Positions 54,201 through 63,964 of a stretch of 64,000 nucleotides of DNA are shown in pieces (position 1 is the stretch's first letter; every line of letters begins with the position of its first letter). A model generated the notes under the pieces. It made no database searches, was not told where the DNA came from, and was given only the letters and a program-made list of their open reading frames with translations. Source of the stretch: Phytophthora sp. 'mugwort' (taxonomy: Eukaryota; Oomycota; Peronosporomycetes; Peronosporales; Peronosporaceae); contig JAUCEF010000014.1 in NCBI GenBank assembly GCA_033558025.1, positions 2,542,001-2,606,000 on the forward strand, given 5' to 3'. Position numbers and translations under genes: made by a program.

Positions 54201-55854
54201 CCTGTTCAGCAATGAACACTTGCTGGTTGAACGTGGCCTGTAGAGCCTCATTGGCGTAGTTGATCAGCAGCTGCTCGAAGTCGTTCTCCTCAAAGGACTC
54301 GAAACCAAAGATATCAAGCACACCAATGAACGGCAGCGAGCTGTCGCCGTGGCCAAGCGAGCTGTTGATCCTATACAAGATCCACTTGAACAGGTGGTTG
54401 TAAATGGACTTGGCAATAGCATCACGCACGTAACTTCCCTCCTTCGCCGACCGCTTAATCTTAAAGTTCTCCGTGCGTGTCGAGATCTCGCGCGTCGTGA
54501 TCACATGCAGCAGGTTATTGCTGTCCACACCGAGCAGTTCAGCGCATGATGCCACATACTTCTGCGCCTCGGGGGTCACTTCACCAGCGTCACCTTCCGC
54601 AGTCTCACGGTCTTTCAAGCGAATATTACCGAGATGCAGCAGACCAGATAGCACTGTCCAGACCTGTTTCTGCAGCCCCACGTCAATGTTCACAGAGCCA
54701 AGCGCACTGCCCACTTCGTCAAACAGGATCTCATCGTCCACATTCGGGTCCGACACGCAGCCGCTTTGATTCAAGTACGCAAAGTTGTTGACTGGCTCAA
54801 GTTTCAGCTCTTTTGTCAACGTCTGGTCCGCTCCGGACAACAAGAAGTAGAAGATGTGGAAGTTTCGTTCTCCAGGGATTTGTGCCACGACACGGAACTT
54901 CTCGAGCAAGTACGTTTCAATAAAGGCGCCACTCAGTGTGTTCTCACCGGGCTTGAACTGCAGCTTCATGAACTTGCCGAAACGCGACGAATTGTGGTTA
55001 CGCAGCGTCTTGGCGTTACCAAAGGCTTCTAGGATGGGGTTTGTGTCCCAGAGCCGCTTGTCGAGCTCGAGCGCGATATCCTGCTGGGCGTCGTTGCCCT
55101 TGTTGGCTGTGAATGCCAGATGTTCACGTGACGTCAAGTAACGCAATACGATCTTTGACGTCTCGGTCTTACCGGCACCCGACTCGCCTGAAATGACGAT
55201 ACTCTGGCACTGGGCGGGGGTGCGTAGTGCCATCTGCTGAAAGGCCACCTCCGCGATAGCGTAGGGATGCGGGGGTCGGTCGCCCATCTGCGTCTTAATG
55301 TAGTCCGTGACCTTGGGCTCGACTGTGCGGACAAGAGGATTGACGGCGATGAGCACGTTGGCCATGAGCGTGTAAGGTCTCAGATTGTCCATCTTGGAGC
55401 GCACGTAGAGGTTCTCGAGGATGCCGGCCTCGTGGATATAGTAGAGGCCCGTCATATCGTCCACAATGCGCGGGTTGACCTTGTACAGGTCGCCAATGTC
55501 GCGCATATCGACCTTCTCCTGTCCAAACTTGCCGTTGACAGTGAGTACCATGCCCTGCTCTGGGTCGTCCGCGGGTTCATAACGCACGATCTCCACCACA
55601 CGCCACACGCGCTCCGGGTCCGGAATCCAGATGTGCGTCCCCACCTCGACTGGCGTGTGCACCAGCGCCGCCACCACCTCCAGCGTGTTGCGACGTCGCG
55701 CCGAGTTCTGCGCCCGCTTCTTGTTCTCCAGCACGAGTCGCTGCGCAATGCTCAGATTGGCCTCATCCACGGGGGACGCTCTGTGCCGCTGAAAGCGGTC
55801 GTACGACGGCAGCGCGCTGGACGGCACAATCTCCACGCGCGGCTTGCCCGACAT
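51232..55854 (-). CDS. Unconventional myosin with IQ motifs and C-terminal PX domain
   Basis: Single exon, 1,540 aa. A myosin N-terminal SH3-like segment (about 65-125) precedes the motor (about 130-850). P-loop 'GESGAGKTETSK' begins at 223, switch I is 'NHNSSRFGKF', switch II is 'DIFGFESFEENDFEQLLINY', and the actin-binding/converter region includes 'RCSGMLATCELLKVGLPTRV'. IQ-type calmodulin motifs follow ('VIKMQAVMRMFAVRKQF', 'AVKIQSIVRGKLGRKQA', 'ATAIQHAYRRSVGREEA'), separated by long charged helices. An Ala/Gly-rich spacer of about 100 residues comes next. A PX domain ('EYTEYVLRVTW', 'GGRYNDFNALHQEL', 'FPKRHPF', 'RYMTQVL') lies near 1290-1415. PX domains bind phosphoinositides, pointing to actin-based transport of endosomes or other membranes. 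Stramenopiles have lineage-specific myosin classes with this layout; I do not assign a class number. All nucleotide-binding motifs look intact. Confidence 0.92.
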   Translation of the reverse strand: MSGKPRVEIVPSSALPSYDRFQRHRASPVDEANLSIAQRLVLENKKRAQNSARRRNTLEVVAALVHTPVEVGTHIWIPDPERVWRVVEIVRYEPADDPEQGMVLTVNGKFGQEKVDMRDIGDLYKVNPRIVDDMTGLYYIHEAGILENLYVRSKMDNLRPYTLMANVLIAVNPLVRTVEPKVTDYIKTQMGDRPPHPYAIAEVAFQQMALRTPAQCQSIVISGESGAGKTETSKIVLRYLTSREHLAFTANKGNDAQQDIALELDKRLWDTNPILEAFGNAKTLRNHNSSRFGKFMKLQFKPGENTLSGAFIETYLLEKFRVVAQIPGERNFHIFYFLLSGADQTLTKELKLEPVNNFAYLNQSGCVSDPNVDDEILFDEVGSALGSVNIDVGLQKQVWTVLSGLLHLGNIRLKDRETAEGDAGEVTPEAQKYVASCAELLGVDSNNLLHVITTREISTRTENFKIKRSAKEGSYVRDAIAKSIYNHLFKWILYRINSSLGHGDSSLPFIGVLDIFGFESFEENDFEQLLINYANEALQATFNQQVFIAEQELFAAEGIEVGKIVWPDNRECIDLISQKPNGILPLLDQEAKMPKPSDEKWNATLHKTHANHAHFLAPHEKDKKYEFIVKHFATRVPYTIGNFIDKNNDTIPKDLEDFVTSSKSSLIKELFSSKLDLDTMGVATNMSQLHNQSVSAKFCDQMQDLTDTLNATRCNFIRCIKPNPTMSPGVFDHGYVVDQLRCSGMLATCELLKVGLPTRVSYEEICRIYKPVLPPSVTPMFDAYNERTFTEAVLWSFRVEPDAYRLGRTKVFFKTGKIALLDALLKVDMKKMGPWIVARLRKWLARRRWRYALAKVLAQRAFLWLLEDTRRRKAAVIKMQAVMRMFAVRKQFIRARNTHRLKMRRKALAQKHWKMAIGGVRASNAFKKLLDQTRERMNAKLAEQNAAAVKIQSIVRGKLGRKQAGKRRAQVEDAKMRKRLAEEAARLQAEKKKSAKKRWLTAFYVLQAQRHFVQRLHHIRKARLAVEEARRLAAEQEHLRLQREEEERQRRIQEEEEERERERQLELKRAAAATAIQHAYRRSVGREEAKRQAAVERAQAASLAAAMAAQDAAAAAQDASLAHDAEAAALRKLSAYDEAQRKAAMAGTLGAAPALGALGVPGVAGNGPATLGTVQPMQASAGQAGQIGAVGSMGVAGAMVGQESLQNADMSWVAGDNAKIEGEAVAGDALRQEQLAQAGRDLFGEGGEAPAGPVMSADDENLINPVEKIQDFPTGPPIPYKGGILTCTMLGHRKQQDQNWGDEYTEYVLRVTWGRDILEQSKTAWLVGGRYNDFNALHQELKAAASGRRGKRAPWFPRFPKRHPFSSMIGKNQEEKFIIKREKEMNRYMTQVLTQMPDALLNIHMDRFLNLTLRTQDICEREAYAEARKRWEEEEREALANAADAEPLNDADLQEVEQLVHQLLQKIIYAAGDVRQDTELQEMIHAVKVLQPRVAASAQIGGNVNIELIPLAMQLQDDIQDAFNQYNDTLLALRLGQDLN

Positions 55855-55924
55855 CGCCCTTCTTCTCTATTAGTATCTAGGCTCTGGTCGGTTCCGTTCT
55901 GGCTTGAGCTCCTGGGAGCTTTCC

Positions 55925-55925
<1 letters not shown>

Positions 55926-55960
<35 letters not shown>
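55926..55960. repeat. (CT)n microsatellite
   Basis: About 17 uninterrupted CT units, 70-105 nt upstream of the myosin ATG. On the gene strand it is a (GA)n tract, probably within the 5' UTR or promoter. Such tracts vary in length between strains. Confidence 0.9.
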
Positions 55961-55964
<4 letters not shown>

Positions 55965-56740
55965 TCGAAGGGGGGAGGGGGGCCCTTCTCTGCTTGTCGC
56001 CTGCGCTGGTTTCCCTTCTTCCGCCGCGTGCAAATACGACAAGACGAACTGTGTGGAGGCTTTGATTGTGTCAAACACTTCGAAAGCCGGATAAGGGATA
56101 CCGTTACTGTACCGGTAATTGCACAAGTGGTCGGTGTGGTGGAAGCAGCGGATTGGATGAAATGGAGACGAAAACAGGCGATTCGCGGAGATTTTTTTTT
56201 TTTTGCGAGTATTACGACGTTGAAGCGATCTGCGACGTGTGTCAACTGCAACCAGGACGCCTTGCTTATGGCACTACAGCGCTACGAGTTCCTTGGCGTG
56301 TAGGTGAAAGTGGCTGGGCCTCTTTGAAACGAGTTTTACGCGCTCGATGTTCTGATTTGAGTGTGCCCAAGAATGCGACGCCAAGTGGGAAGGTTGAGAA
56401 GCACAATCCGAACGGCCATCTCGCGCGCTTTCGGGCCGGGGAGCTGATGGGATCGCCCCCATGATGTTCGTCGAGGCAGGAGCGCATTAGGAACCGACGC
56501 ACGACAAGATACTTACGAGTTTTGCGATACAAGGGCATCGTCGGGAGATTAGGCGTCGTGGAGGATCAGTCGGGAACCCCGTCGGGGACGTGAGTGACGC
56601 TGGGAATCAGTCCATGCTGCACAAGCTATGAAGCTTTACGATCAAGTAACTTCAGGCAAGGAATCGAAGACGATAGTCGAGACTGTCATTTTTTTCTCAG
56701 GAGTCGTAACTTTTGCAAGCTCAGCTACGATTTCCGCCGG
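55961..56740. other. Myosin upstream region, no gene seen
   Basis: Overlapping short frames on both strands with no recognisable domain or consistent composition. A T10 run lies at 56195-56204. Probably the myosin promoter region and the 3' flank of the next gene. Confidence 0.45.
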
Positions 56741-56794
56741 GGTCTAGCTCGAGAAGAAACAGACACAATGAGGTCTGTTTTCTCGAGCTAGACC
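56741..56794 (-). terminator. Hairpin overlapping a stop codon
   Basis: 15-bp perfect outer arms (56741-56755 and 56780-56794, GGTCTAGCTCGAGAA) plus an inner 6-bp stem (56759-56764/56773-56778). The arm's last base is the G of the UAG stop of the adjacent minus-strand gene. In its mRNA the hairpin would start at the stop codon. The role (3'-end formation, mRNA stability or none) is unknown. Confidence 0.55.
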
Positions 56795-57231
56795 TATGTC
56801 ACTTTGTCCTTGGGCCGGGTCTTCCTCTTTGGCCGGGTCCTTGCAGGGGCGGGGTTGCCATTGGACTGGGCTTTCGTAGCCTTGTTCTTCTTGGGCTCGC
56901 TCTTTGCTGTCGACTTCTTTTTGGGCTTCTGTTTCGTGTCCGTCTCGCCTCCGTCTTGCTCCATCTTGAGCTGCTCCACCTGCTCCTTCAGCCGCTTGTT
57001 CTCCGCGCCCAACTCCTGAATCTCCAGCTCCAGGCGAGCCACCTGCTGTTCCGTCGGCTCCGGACCGGGCTCCTCGTCACCTTCGTACAGTGTCGCCTTC
57101 TTCCTGGACGGCTCCACCGTCTTAAAGTCTTGCTCGTTGCTGTCTGCGCTCCGCTTGCTGCCCGTAGACGCCCCTGTTTCGGTCTCGACACTGGCGCTGG
57201 CAGAACGGCTCTTGCGCTGTCTCCCAACCAT
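56794..57231 (-). CDS. Small basic coiled-coil protein, unknown function
   Basis: 145 aa from the ATG at 57231 (the frame is open to 57303, but the upstream 24 codons look untranslated). Layout: a Ser/Arg-rich head ('VGRQRKSRSASAS'), an acidic middle, a leucine-heptad segment of about 35 residues ('QVARLELEIQELGAENKRLK', continuing 'EQVEQLKMEQ'), then a Lys/Pro/Ala-rich tail with many KK and RPKRK nuclear-localisation-like clusters. The zipper follows a weakly basic segment, so a bZIP-like dimer is possible, but the N-x7-R signature is absent. A chromatin-associated or nucleolar protein is likelier. A perfect hairpin overlaps its stop codon. Confidence 0.6.
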   Translation of the reverse strand: MVGRQRKSRSASASVETETGASTGSKRSADSNEQDFKTVEPSRKKATLYEGDEEPGPEPTEQQVARLELEIQELGAENKRLKEQVEQLKMEQDGGETDTKQKPKKKSTAKSEPKKNKATKAQSNGNPAPARTRPKRKTRPKDKVT

Positions 57232-57469
57232 AGATGAAAAGGAGGATGAGGCAAGTTTTGTGCGGTAGAAGGAAGATTGGCAAGTGGTAAACGGAAATGC
57301 CAACAGAAGTGAAAATGTAGCTATTTGCAGGTTGAAGTTGCCTGTAGTGACAAATTATCAAAAGTGGAGCTACAGTACTATAGTATACCACGCAAGTTCT
57401 CGCCCGCGAAACAAGGTAAGGATAAAGGACCATGGCGCAGGTGTTTGGGGGCAGCTCCTTCACTAGAAA

Positions 57470-57677
57470 TGGGGCGGATCAAATGACTAGAACCTTAGGG
57501 AGTTCTAAGGACGTGTCGTGGTGTGCCAGTGAACAATGGTTACGGGCACTGCTGATGCGGAATCACAGATGACGTTCCTATCGATGAGAATGTGTGTAAC
57601 GTGCATGTCATGCGTGGAAACCGGAGCAACTTCAGGCTTTAAATTGCAGATGTGGGCGGCGCGTATGCAGGTTGGTG
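57470..57677. other. Spacer, nothing recognised
   Basis: Short gap between the small basic protein's upstream region and the weak ORF at 57.7 kb. No gene seen. Confidence 0.4.
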
Positions 57678-57899
57678 TCACAGCAGCACACCCTTGGGTG
57701 AGGCAAGGTAAGGGACATCCGGTTCTGGCGACTGGCTAGGGGGTAAATCGTCGAGTGATGACCCCAACATAGGAAGGATATAAGCCACGTGTTTGGCGGA
57801 GGGCAGCTTGGTCGGGGAGGCCAGCACTTTCGTACTCTCCCCGCCAGCCCCAGAGAACTCTTCCGCTTTCCTCTCAGCCTTAGTGGGCCAGTTTGACAT
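57678..57899 (-). CDS. Hypothetical 73-aa protein
   Basis: ATG at 57899 opens 73 codons: a hydrophilic head ('MSNWPTKAERKAEEFSGAGG') and a Pro/Ser/Asp-rich tail ('LPPSQSPEPDVPYLASPKG'). The composition looks more like protein than the alternative frames. The upstream region has a CCAAT (58081-58085) and an inverted copy (ATTGG, 58107-58111). The frame is open further upstream to 58085. No homology recognised; it could be spurious. Confidence 0.35.
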   Translation of the reverse strand: MSNWPTKAERKAEEFSGAGGESTKVLASPTKLPSAKHVAYILPMLGSSLDDLPPSQSPEPDVPYLASPKGVLL

Positions 57900-58283
57900 A
57901 TTGGTAGCACTTGATGGTCTAGACTCTACGACTATGGCCCCGCGACGCGCAAGAACGGCATTGTAACGGGGTTGGAGCCCGTTACCGACGTACATTCGCG
58001 CATTCGCGCTGGGAAGACGATAGTAAATTTTGACTCTGGTTATGAAGTGGCGAGACGGCCAGGCACCCGAGACAACCACAGCCAATGAGCTACAGAGGGG
58101 TTATGATTGGTCACCGTTCAGCCGATAGAACGGTGATGTGTGACAGTATACAAATGGCCTGACACACCATCCCCAACTCAAGATAGGAAACTATAGAAAT
58201 GCAAAAAACCTAAAACCTAGGAAGAACTAAAGAAAAAACTCGGCGGGCTCGTCAGTCGACAATCGGAGCTGGAGTGGTGAAGC

Positions 58284-58790
58284 ATGAGCGCGTAAGACGA
58301 AGAGGACCGACGCACGTACGAAGAGACGCTCGAGGGGTGGGTGCTGCACGACTGTAGTGCCTACGTGCAGAAGCATAGCGATACGGAGATGATCCGGCTC
58401 TTCGATCGTTGGAGAGCGAAGCGCGGTAAGCCTGTCACGGTGACGCCCACCGTGACCCTCAGTCCTTGTATCGAGCGTGGATTGCTTTTGTTGAACGCTG
58501 GAACACCGAGACCGGACCTGTAGTCATCCGCAAGCTTGAGGCGAAACAGACCACGCATTCACGCTTATTTTTGTCGCTTAGCGTGTTGTCGAGTGAGGCG
58601 AGTCGAGTGTTATGTCCACTTCTGGGAGAGCTGTCCAACTTGTCGCGGGGAGTGTTTTCCAGCGACCCGACGAACAGCATGGGAGTGCGTCACTGCCGAG
58701 ACGCCGCTGTTCGATACCGAGCGTCGTGAAATTGGACGGTACCGCCGAGCGCCTCGGACTAGGCGCGCTTCACTCCGCGCCCGGTAGGAG
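58284..58790 (+). pseudogene. Plus-strand ORF remnant beside gypsy element
   Basis: ATG at 58284 opens a frame with one early stop (codon 4). It then continues open to 58523 ('GWVLHDCSAYVQKHSDTEM', 'IRLFDRWRAKRGKPVTV'). Similar composition carries on in the two other frames ('AWIAFVERWNTETGPVVIRK', then 'CYVHFWESCPTCRGECF', a Cys-rich finger-like piece). It reads as one protein with one stop and two frameshifts, opposite in direction to the neighbouring gypsy pol. I do not recognise it. It could be part of a different retroelement (gag-like) or an accessory antisense gene of this one. Confidence 0.35.
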
Positions 58791-58997
58791 ACTTGCCTCA
58801 AACGCCGCCACACAGTCCGGGACGTCTGCTACCAGCACCACACCAGGTTCCCAGCTGTCTTCCATCGGGCCCAACTAACAGTCCAGGTATTGGCGGTGCG
58901 GAGCACCGCGTCCTGTCGCGTGGGCTGCGGACTCCCGCGGGCGTCGTCATGTCGGAGGATCGCCTCCATTATATGGCGGACGTGGCCAGCGCTATCA

Positions 58998-60560
58998 TCA
59001 AGAGACACCGGGCCGTCGCGCAGAAACGAGGGGCGGGACCGCTGGGAGAGCGCTGCGAACGCGCAGCATCTCGCCCGGATGGTGGACCGGCCAGATCGCC
59101 TGGATCAAGATAATCACGAACTTCGGCACCTGGTGCGCCGGACTACGCACCGTCGCAGGAGAATCGTTGGGACGCTGGCTGCGATCACCAGCGTCGCTGG
59201 GGATGAGCGCCGGATGATATCTGCGTTGCCGGCCGACGTAGGATGTAGAATGTAGGCGGAGCGCTGTACGCAGATGTAGCGTGTAGACCTCACCTAACAC
59301 TCTCGTCACTTTGAATGGTCCGATGTAGCTTGGCGCAAGCTTATTCGCACCCAAATTGGTCTCAGCAGTAGGTGTAATGCGGACCGTGGATAACAACACA
59401 CGATCGCCCACAGCAAACTTATCGAGGTTCTTGCGACCTCAACGATCTGCATTCTCCTTTGGCGATCGGCGGCAGACGCGATCGCATCGCGCACATAGCG
59501 AACGACGGACTCGCGCTGCAGTAAGAACTCGGTAACCGCGGCGACATCGCGCGACTGCGTTGCGGGCAGTGGATCGACGTTCGCTTGAATCGACGCGGCC
59601 GGTGGTTGCCGCGTCGGGCTCGTCTTGAACCGCGATAGCGCGACGCTGCTGTCGTGGATGAATCAGCCTCCGGGAAGTCCAGTCTGCAACGAGTTGTGCC
59701 GCTGCCCTCGTGGCAGCGCGTGTATGTGCACATCTGGCACAGGAGGCTTTCTCGCAGACCGTATCGCCACGGCGTTCACGCCGTGTGGATCGAGGGCCAA
59801 GTCGGCGCTATGGGCGCAGACTCATCTGCGTCACCTTCATTGCTTTCGCGTGTTGCAATTAAACGATTCAATCCAAGGAGCGCTGGAACTCGTGGATGTC
59901 GGCTGTTGTTCACGAAGAACGGCGTGAGCCCCGTCGACGCGTGGACGGCGTTATTAATTGCGAACTTGGTCATGGGCAAGAAAGTACTCCATGACTTGGA
60001 CGACGTGGCGTAACTGCGCAGCACGTCCTCGAGCACGCGGTTCGCACGCTCTGTCTGGCCGTCCGTCTCTGGGTGGGCTGCAGTGGACATCTGTAGCCGT
60101 GTGCCGAGAAGCTTGAAGAGTTCCTGCCAAAACGCAGCTGTGAAGCGGGGATCTCGATCGAACACGATCGAGGTCGGAATGCAATGGTGTCGATACGCTA
60201 TGTCGACGAAGATCGCCGCAGTCTGGACCTCGGTGATGGTAGGTGCTACGGGAGCAAGATGCACCATCTTGCTGAACGGTCAACGAAGACCACGACACCC
60301 GTGCGACCTTGGGTGTCCCAAGGAAAACCGAAGATAAGTTCATGGTCACCGAGTCCCATGCGTCCTGGGGGGAAGGCAGGGAACGAAGCGGGGCTTGCTT
60401 CGACGGAGCTGGCTTGACACGTTGGCTCGCTTCACAGGAGCGTATCCATTTCCTGACCCACTTGTACATATGAGTCCAGTAGAAATCGCGTGAGAGCGCC
60501 GCGAATGTCTTCTCGCGGCCGAGGTGTCCGCCACCTGGCGAGTCGTGAGATTCGTGGATC
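58998..60560 (-). pseudogene. Gypsy integrase and C-terminal module
   Basis: The zinc-binding head near 60430-60540 ('GGHLGREKTFAALSRDFYW', 'KWIRSCEASQRVKP') has Ser in place of the last Cys. In the DDE core the first Asp is replaced ('WDSVTMNL'). The second ('VFDRDPRFTAAFW') and the Glu ('GQTERANRVLEDVLR') remain. A frame break at 60270 and others follow. At 58998-59411 is the GPF-type module ('MGDRVLLSTVRITP', 'LAPSYIGPFKVTRVLGEVYT'). The chromodomain often found after this is not visible. Confidence 0.75.
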
Positions 60561-60699
60561 AGACGCGTGCGAAGGTCGTTGTCAAGGGGACGACAACACG
60601 TGGAGGGTCTGCGCGGTCGACGCAGTACATCAGGAGATTCCCATCGATCGTGTACCGATCGACGCGGATACGACTGCGCGGGGACAATCCGCGTCGCGC

Positions 60700-61900
60700 C
60701 TTATCCGACGGATCCTTCAAGTACTTGATCATCTCGGAGCACGCCGCGTCAAACTCGTACGCGGCTGCGATCTCGACTTCAGCGACGTTCTCGGCGATAC
60801 ACACGGCACACTCGTCATCGTCATCGTCACCAGCAGCATGGCGACCCATCTGCGCGTAGTCCGGCCGGCGCGAGAGCGCGTCGGCGAGGATGTTGGTCTT
60901 GCCAGTTTGTAGTGAACGACGAAGTTGTACTCAGAGAATAGAGAGAGCCAGCGCGCCATGCGTCGGACAAAGGTGGGCTCTTCGTCGCTGTCCGCAGCGA
61001 CGCGTGGTCGGTGTATAAGGCGAATGTCTGTTCGCCCAGGAGATAGATCCGAAACTTGCTGAGCGCGTAGCGCATGGCCAGCAGCTCCTTGTCGTGAACA
61101 GGATAATTTCCCTCTGCTGGTTTCAGTGGCGCGACTGGTAACTCACCACTCGCTCGCGTCCCTCATCGTCGTGCTGCATCAGCGCGCACCCGATCGCAAA
61201 GTCGCTGGCGTCACACAGCACATGGAAAGGGCTTCGAGTGGTCGGCCAGCATCAAGACGGACGCGGTGGACAAGCTTTGGTTCACCGCGTCGAAGGCAGT
61301 TTGGCGCTCGGGACGCCATGACCACGCGGTGTCGGTCTTGAGGCTGCGATAATGGACGGACAGTCGAAGCAACGTTCTTCGAGTAGTGATGGAGTAGGTC
61401 GCCAGGCCTAGCCACTGGCGAAGTTGATCCTGGTCCTGTGGCGCTGGGCACGCGCAGATGGCTTCCCCCTTCTCCGGGTCAGCGCCGATGCCGTCCTTGC
61501 TGACGAAGCTCCCGAGCACAGGGTTCTCGGGAGCGCAGAAGATACACTTCTTCAAGTTGGCGTACAGCTTGTTCTCTCTCACATCACTTCGAACACTTGG
61601 CGGAGGTGGTCCGAAGTAGCTGGGCGTGAAGTCACGGAATGGTCGCAGCAGGTTGGAGACAATCCGGTTGAAGGTGGCCGGGGCGATTCCCTTGAGCACC
61701 TGTGGCATTACAAGTTACTTCCACAGTATTCCGCTAGGCGTGCTGATAGCTGTCAAAGGCACGTCGTCTTCGCGCATCAGAATGTGATAAGCCGTCCATC
61801 AGGTCAATCGCGCTGTACTGGATACTGCCAGACATGGTGTCCAACACCATGGCCTTACTCGGTGTCGGGAATCAAGGCGGCTGGGACCTTGTCCGGGAAA
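60700..61900 (-). pseudogene. Gypsy reverse transcriptase and RNase H
   Basis: Near 61780-61860 a piece reads 'SIQYSAIDLMDG' (palm). At 61211-61708 'GIAPATFNRIVSNLLRPF' is followed directly by a divergent stretch and 'NKLYANLKKCIFCAPE', so the catalytic F/Y-x-DD block is missing, probably by deletion near 61620. 'GSFVSKDGIGADPEKGEAI' and 'LRQWLGLATY' are the thumb/connection. RNase H near 60830-61075 has 'MRYALSKFRIYLLGEQTF', 'ALYTDHASLRT' and then frame changes. Confidence 0.75.
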
Positions 61901-62637
61901 CATCGATGAACTTGCGGACGAGGGGGGCGGCAGGGTTGCCGGATGTTTCTAGTGCCCACAACAACTGGGCAGCGTAGCGCGTTGTGCTCGTGCTCTTCTG
62001 CTCTACCCCTTTCGGTCGCGTCTGAGCGTCGGACGCGGAGTCCTCGGCCTTGACCTCGACCGCTGCGAGGGGCGCAGAGTCATTCGCTACGATCATGCAC
62101 ACGTGCTCGATCTCGCCGCCCTCAGGTCGCGGAGGAAATGTTTCCACGACAAGACGGGAAGCACAGTGATGGCAGCGGCGTTGCACGGGGCCGTGCGACC
62201 TCGACGTCTTGTACACGCTGAGACATGCCCGCGTCGCAGGACGTCAGAACCGATATGACCTCGGACTTAGTAACCACTGAGTCTTCTGATACGGTGCGAG
62301 GTCGTTGGTGCGTACGACGACCGCGACGACGGACGGGACTTGAATGCCATCCGCAACAACAGACTGTGAGAACGCACGCTCGATCACATCTGCTGGACTT
62401 GGGCGCCGGGACACTCATCGGCGCCAGGACGCGGGTCACACATCGCGACCGCGTCCACTTCATCAGCGAGCTCCCGCTCGACCTCTCGCGGGAACCCATG
62501 CTCGACCGCGCGTGTGAGGCACACTCTACCACATTAACTCGTTCAGCTTGGGAGAGTTCTCGCTCGACCACGCGTGGGAACCCCTGTTCGACCGCGTGTG
62601 GGAGCCCACACTCAACCACGACTTGTTCACTCGTGAG

Positions 62638-63173
62638 CTACTGCTCATCAGGACGCGGGAACCTCTGCTCGACCGCGTCACTATCGTCCTGAGGCACCTG
62701 TTCAGGGCCGGCACAAGTTGCACTATCACAACCGACACACGAAGGGCCATCGCTCGCTTCAGGTGCAGCAGTGGGTATGGAGTCTGAGCCCATGACTGCA
62801 ACATGTGGCCATAGGTTGGGCGTTCCGCTCAGGAACGCCAACACCGAATTCACATCAATGTCGCGGGGGCTGACAGTGCGTGTCAATCCGTCGATGTGTG
62901 GCTGGTGACGAGCAAGCCACGGGATCCCGAAGACGCAATCGAAGGCGCCTCCAAGTTCAATCACAAGGAACTCATTCGATGCGGCAAAGCCATCGAACTT
63001 GTACGTGAAGTGCCCCGGGTCAACCGGCGCGGTTTACCGTCAGCATACTTGACGATCATGTTGCCGGGATCTTCGCGAGCACGCATGTCCATCGGCAGAC
63101 TATAGGCGCGAACGAAGTTGTTCGTCGCGCCTGAATCCTGCAGAGGGTATCGGGCGCTGTGCGCCATCAACAT
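62638..63173 (-). pseudogene. Gypsy aspartic protease
   Basis: The active-site triplet is present as 'YPLQDSGATNNFV' (about 63120-63150), followed by 'MIVKYADGKPRRLTRGT' and, after a frameshift at about 62965, 'IELGGAFDCVFGIPWLARHQ', a typical end of this protease. The following Ser/Arg/Glu-rich spacer (about 61900-62640) contains imperfect internal repeats. Confidence 0.7.
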
Positions 63174-63311
63174 GGAGACGGCACATGATCAGCCTCGAGT
63201 CGCTGCCGGAGGTGGTGGCAAGAGTTGTGCGTAAAGCACATGAGGGCTAGGAGGAGGATCTGCCACCAGAAAACATTCCCTCCTTCCAGGCCCAGTAGGG
63301 CGCGGGGCGCC

Positions 63312-63964
63312 CTACTGGGTTTCGCGGTATTTTCGTGCGGCGACGTCGTTCTCGATCGTGATGTTCGCCACTACAGGCGCCGACTCACGGCACGCTGCCG
63401 CGCGATGTCCCGGCTTCCGACAACGGAAGCACCGCATCGGACGCGACCCGCGCACCGACGACGAGTAATAAGACCGGTGGAATGACGTCGGCTCCCGCCG
63501 TCCGCCGTAGTGTTGTGGAATGGCATTGACCTCCATGGGAGTCGGCTCTGGCTCAGCAGAGGCCAGAGGACGGGAGAACTCGAATGCTTGCGATGCCGTC
63601 ACGCTGTAGTCTTCGCGGAGTGCAACCGCTTAGGCCACTTCCAATGTGCTTGGAGTCTTTCTCGTCAAATAGAAACGCTGGTAGCCAGCGTTCATGCCAG
63701 TTACAAAAAAACAAAAAAGACGTGGACTCCCGTCGCCATGTCCATCGGCTTCGCCGTGACACATGACACGAGGTGACGGGCACGCTGGATGTAGTCGAGC
63801 ATGGACAGGCGTCCGTGCTTCAGCGACAAGAAGGCCGATCGTTGTACATTCTCGTCTTGGTGCGGCTCGAACGCGAACCGCAAGTCGGACTTTATGGACG
63901 CCATGGTTGGGAAGCAGGCGGCGTCTGCAACGAGCTTGCCGAGTGCCCATTCCTTCCCCCCCAA
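63312..63964 (-). pseudogene. Gypsy gag with CCHC zinc knuckle
   Basis: At 63701-63964 is the end of a gag capsid domain ('FEPHQDENVQRSAFLSLKHG'). At 63312-63602 is the nucleocapsid with a perfect knuckle 'CFRCRKPGHRAAAC' (C-x2-C-x4-H-x4-C). The frames are separated at an A-rich run (63704-63719) where indels broke the reading frame. Confidence 0.75.

Noticed and set aside
55267..56094. 275-codon plus-strand frame covering the myosin 5' end
   Set aside because: Its end is encoded by the (CT)n tract and the rest is antisense to the motor domain.
62000..62700. Arg/Ser-rich plus-strand frames as an effector or nuclear protein gene
   Set aside because: Antisense to the low-complexity gag-pol spacer of the gypsy element.
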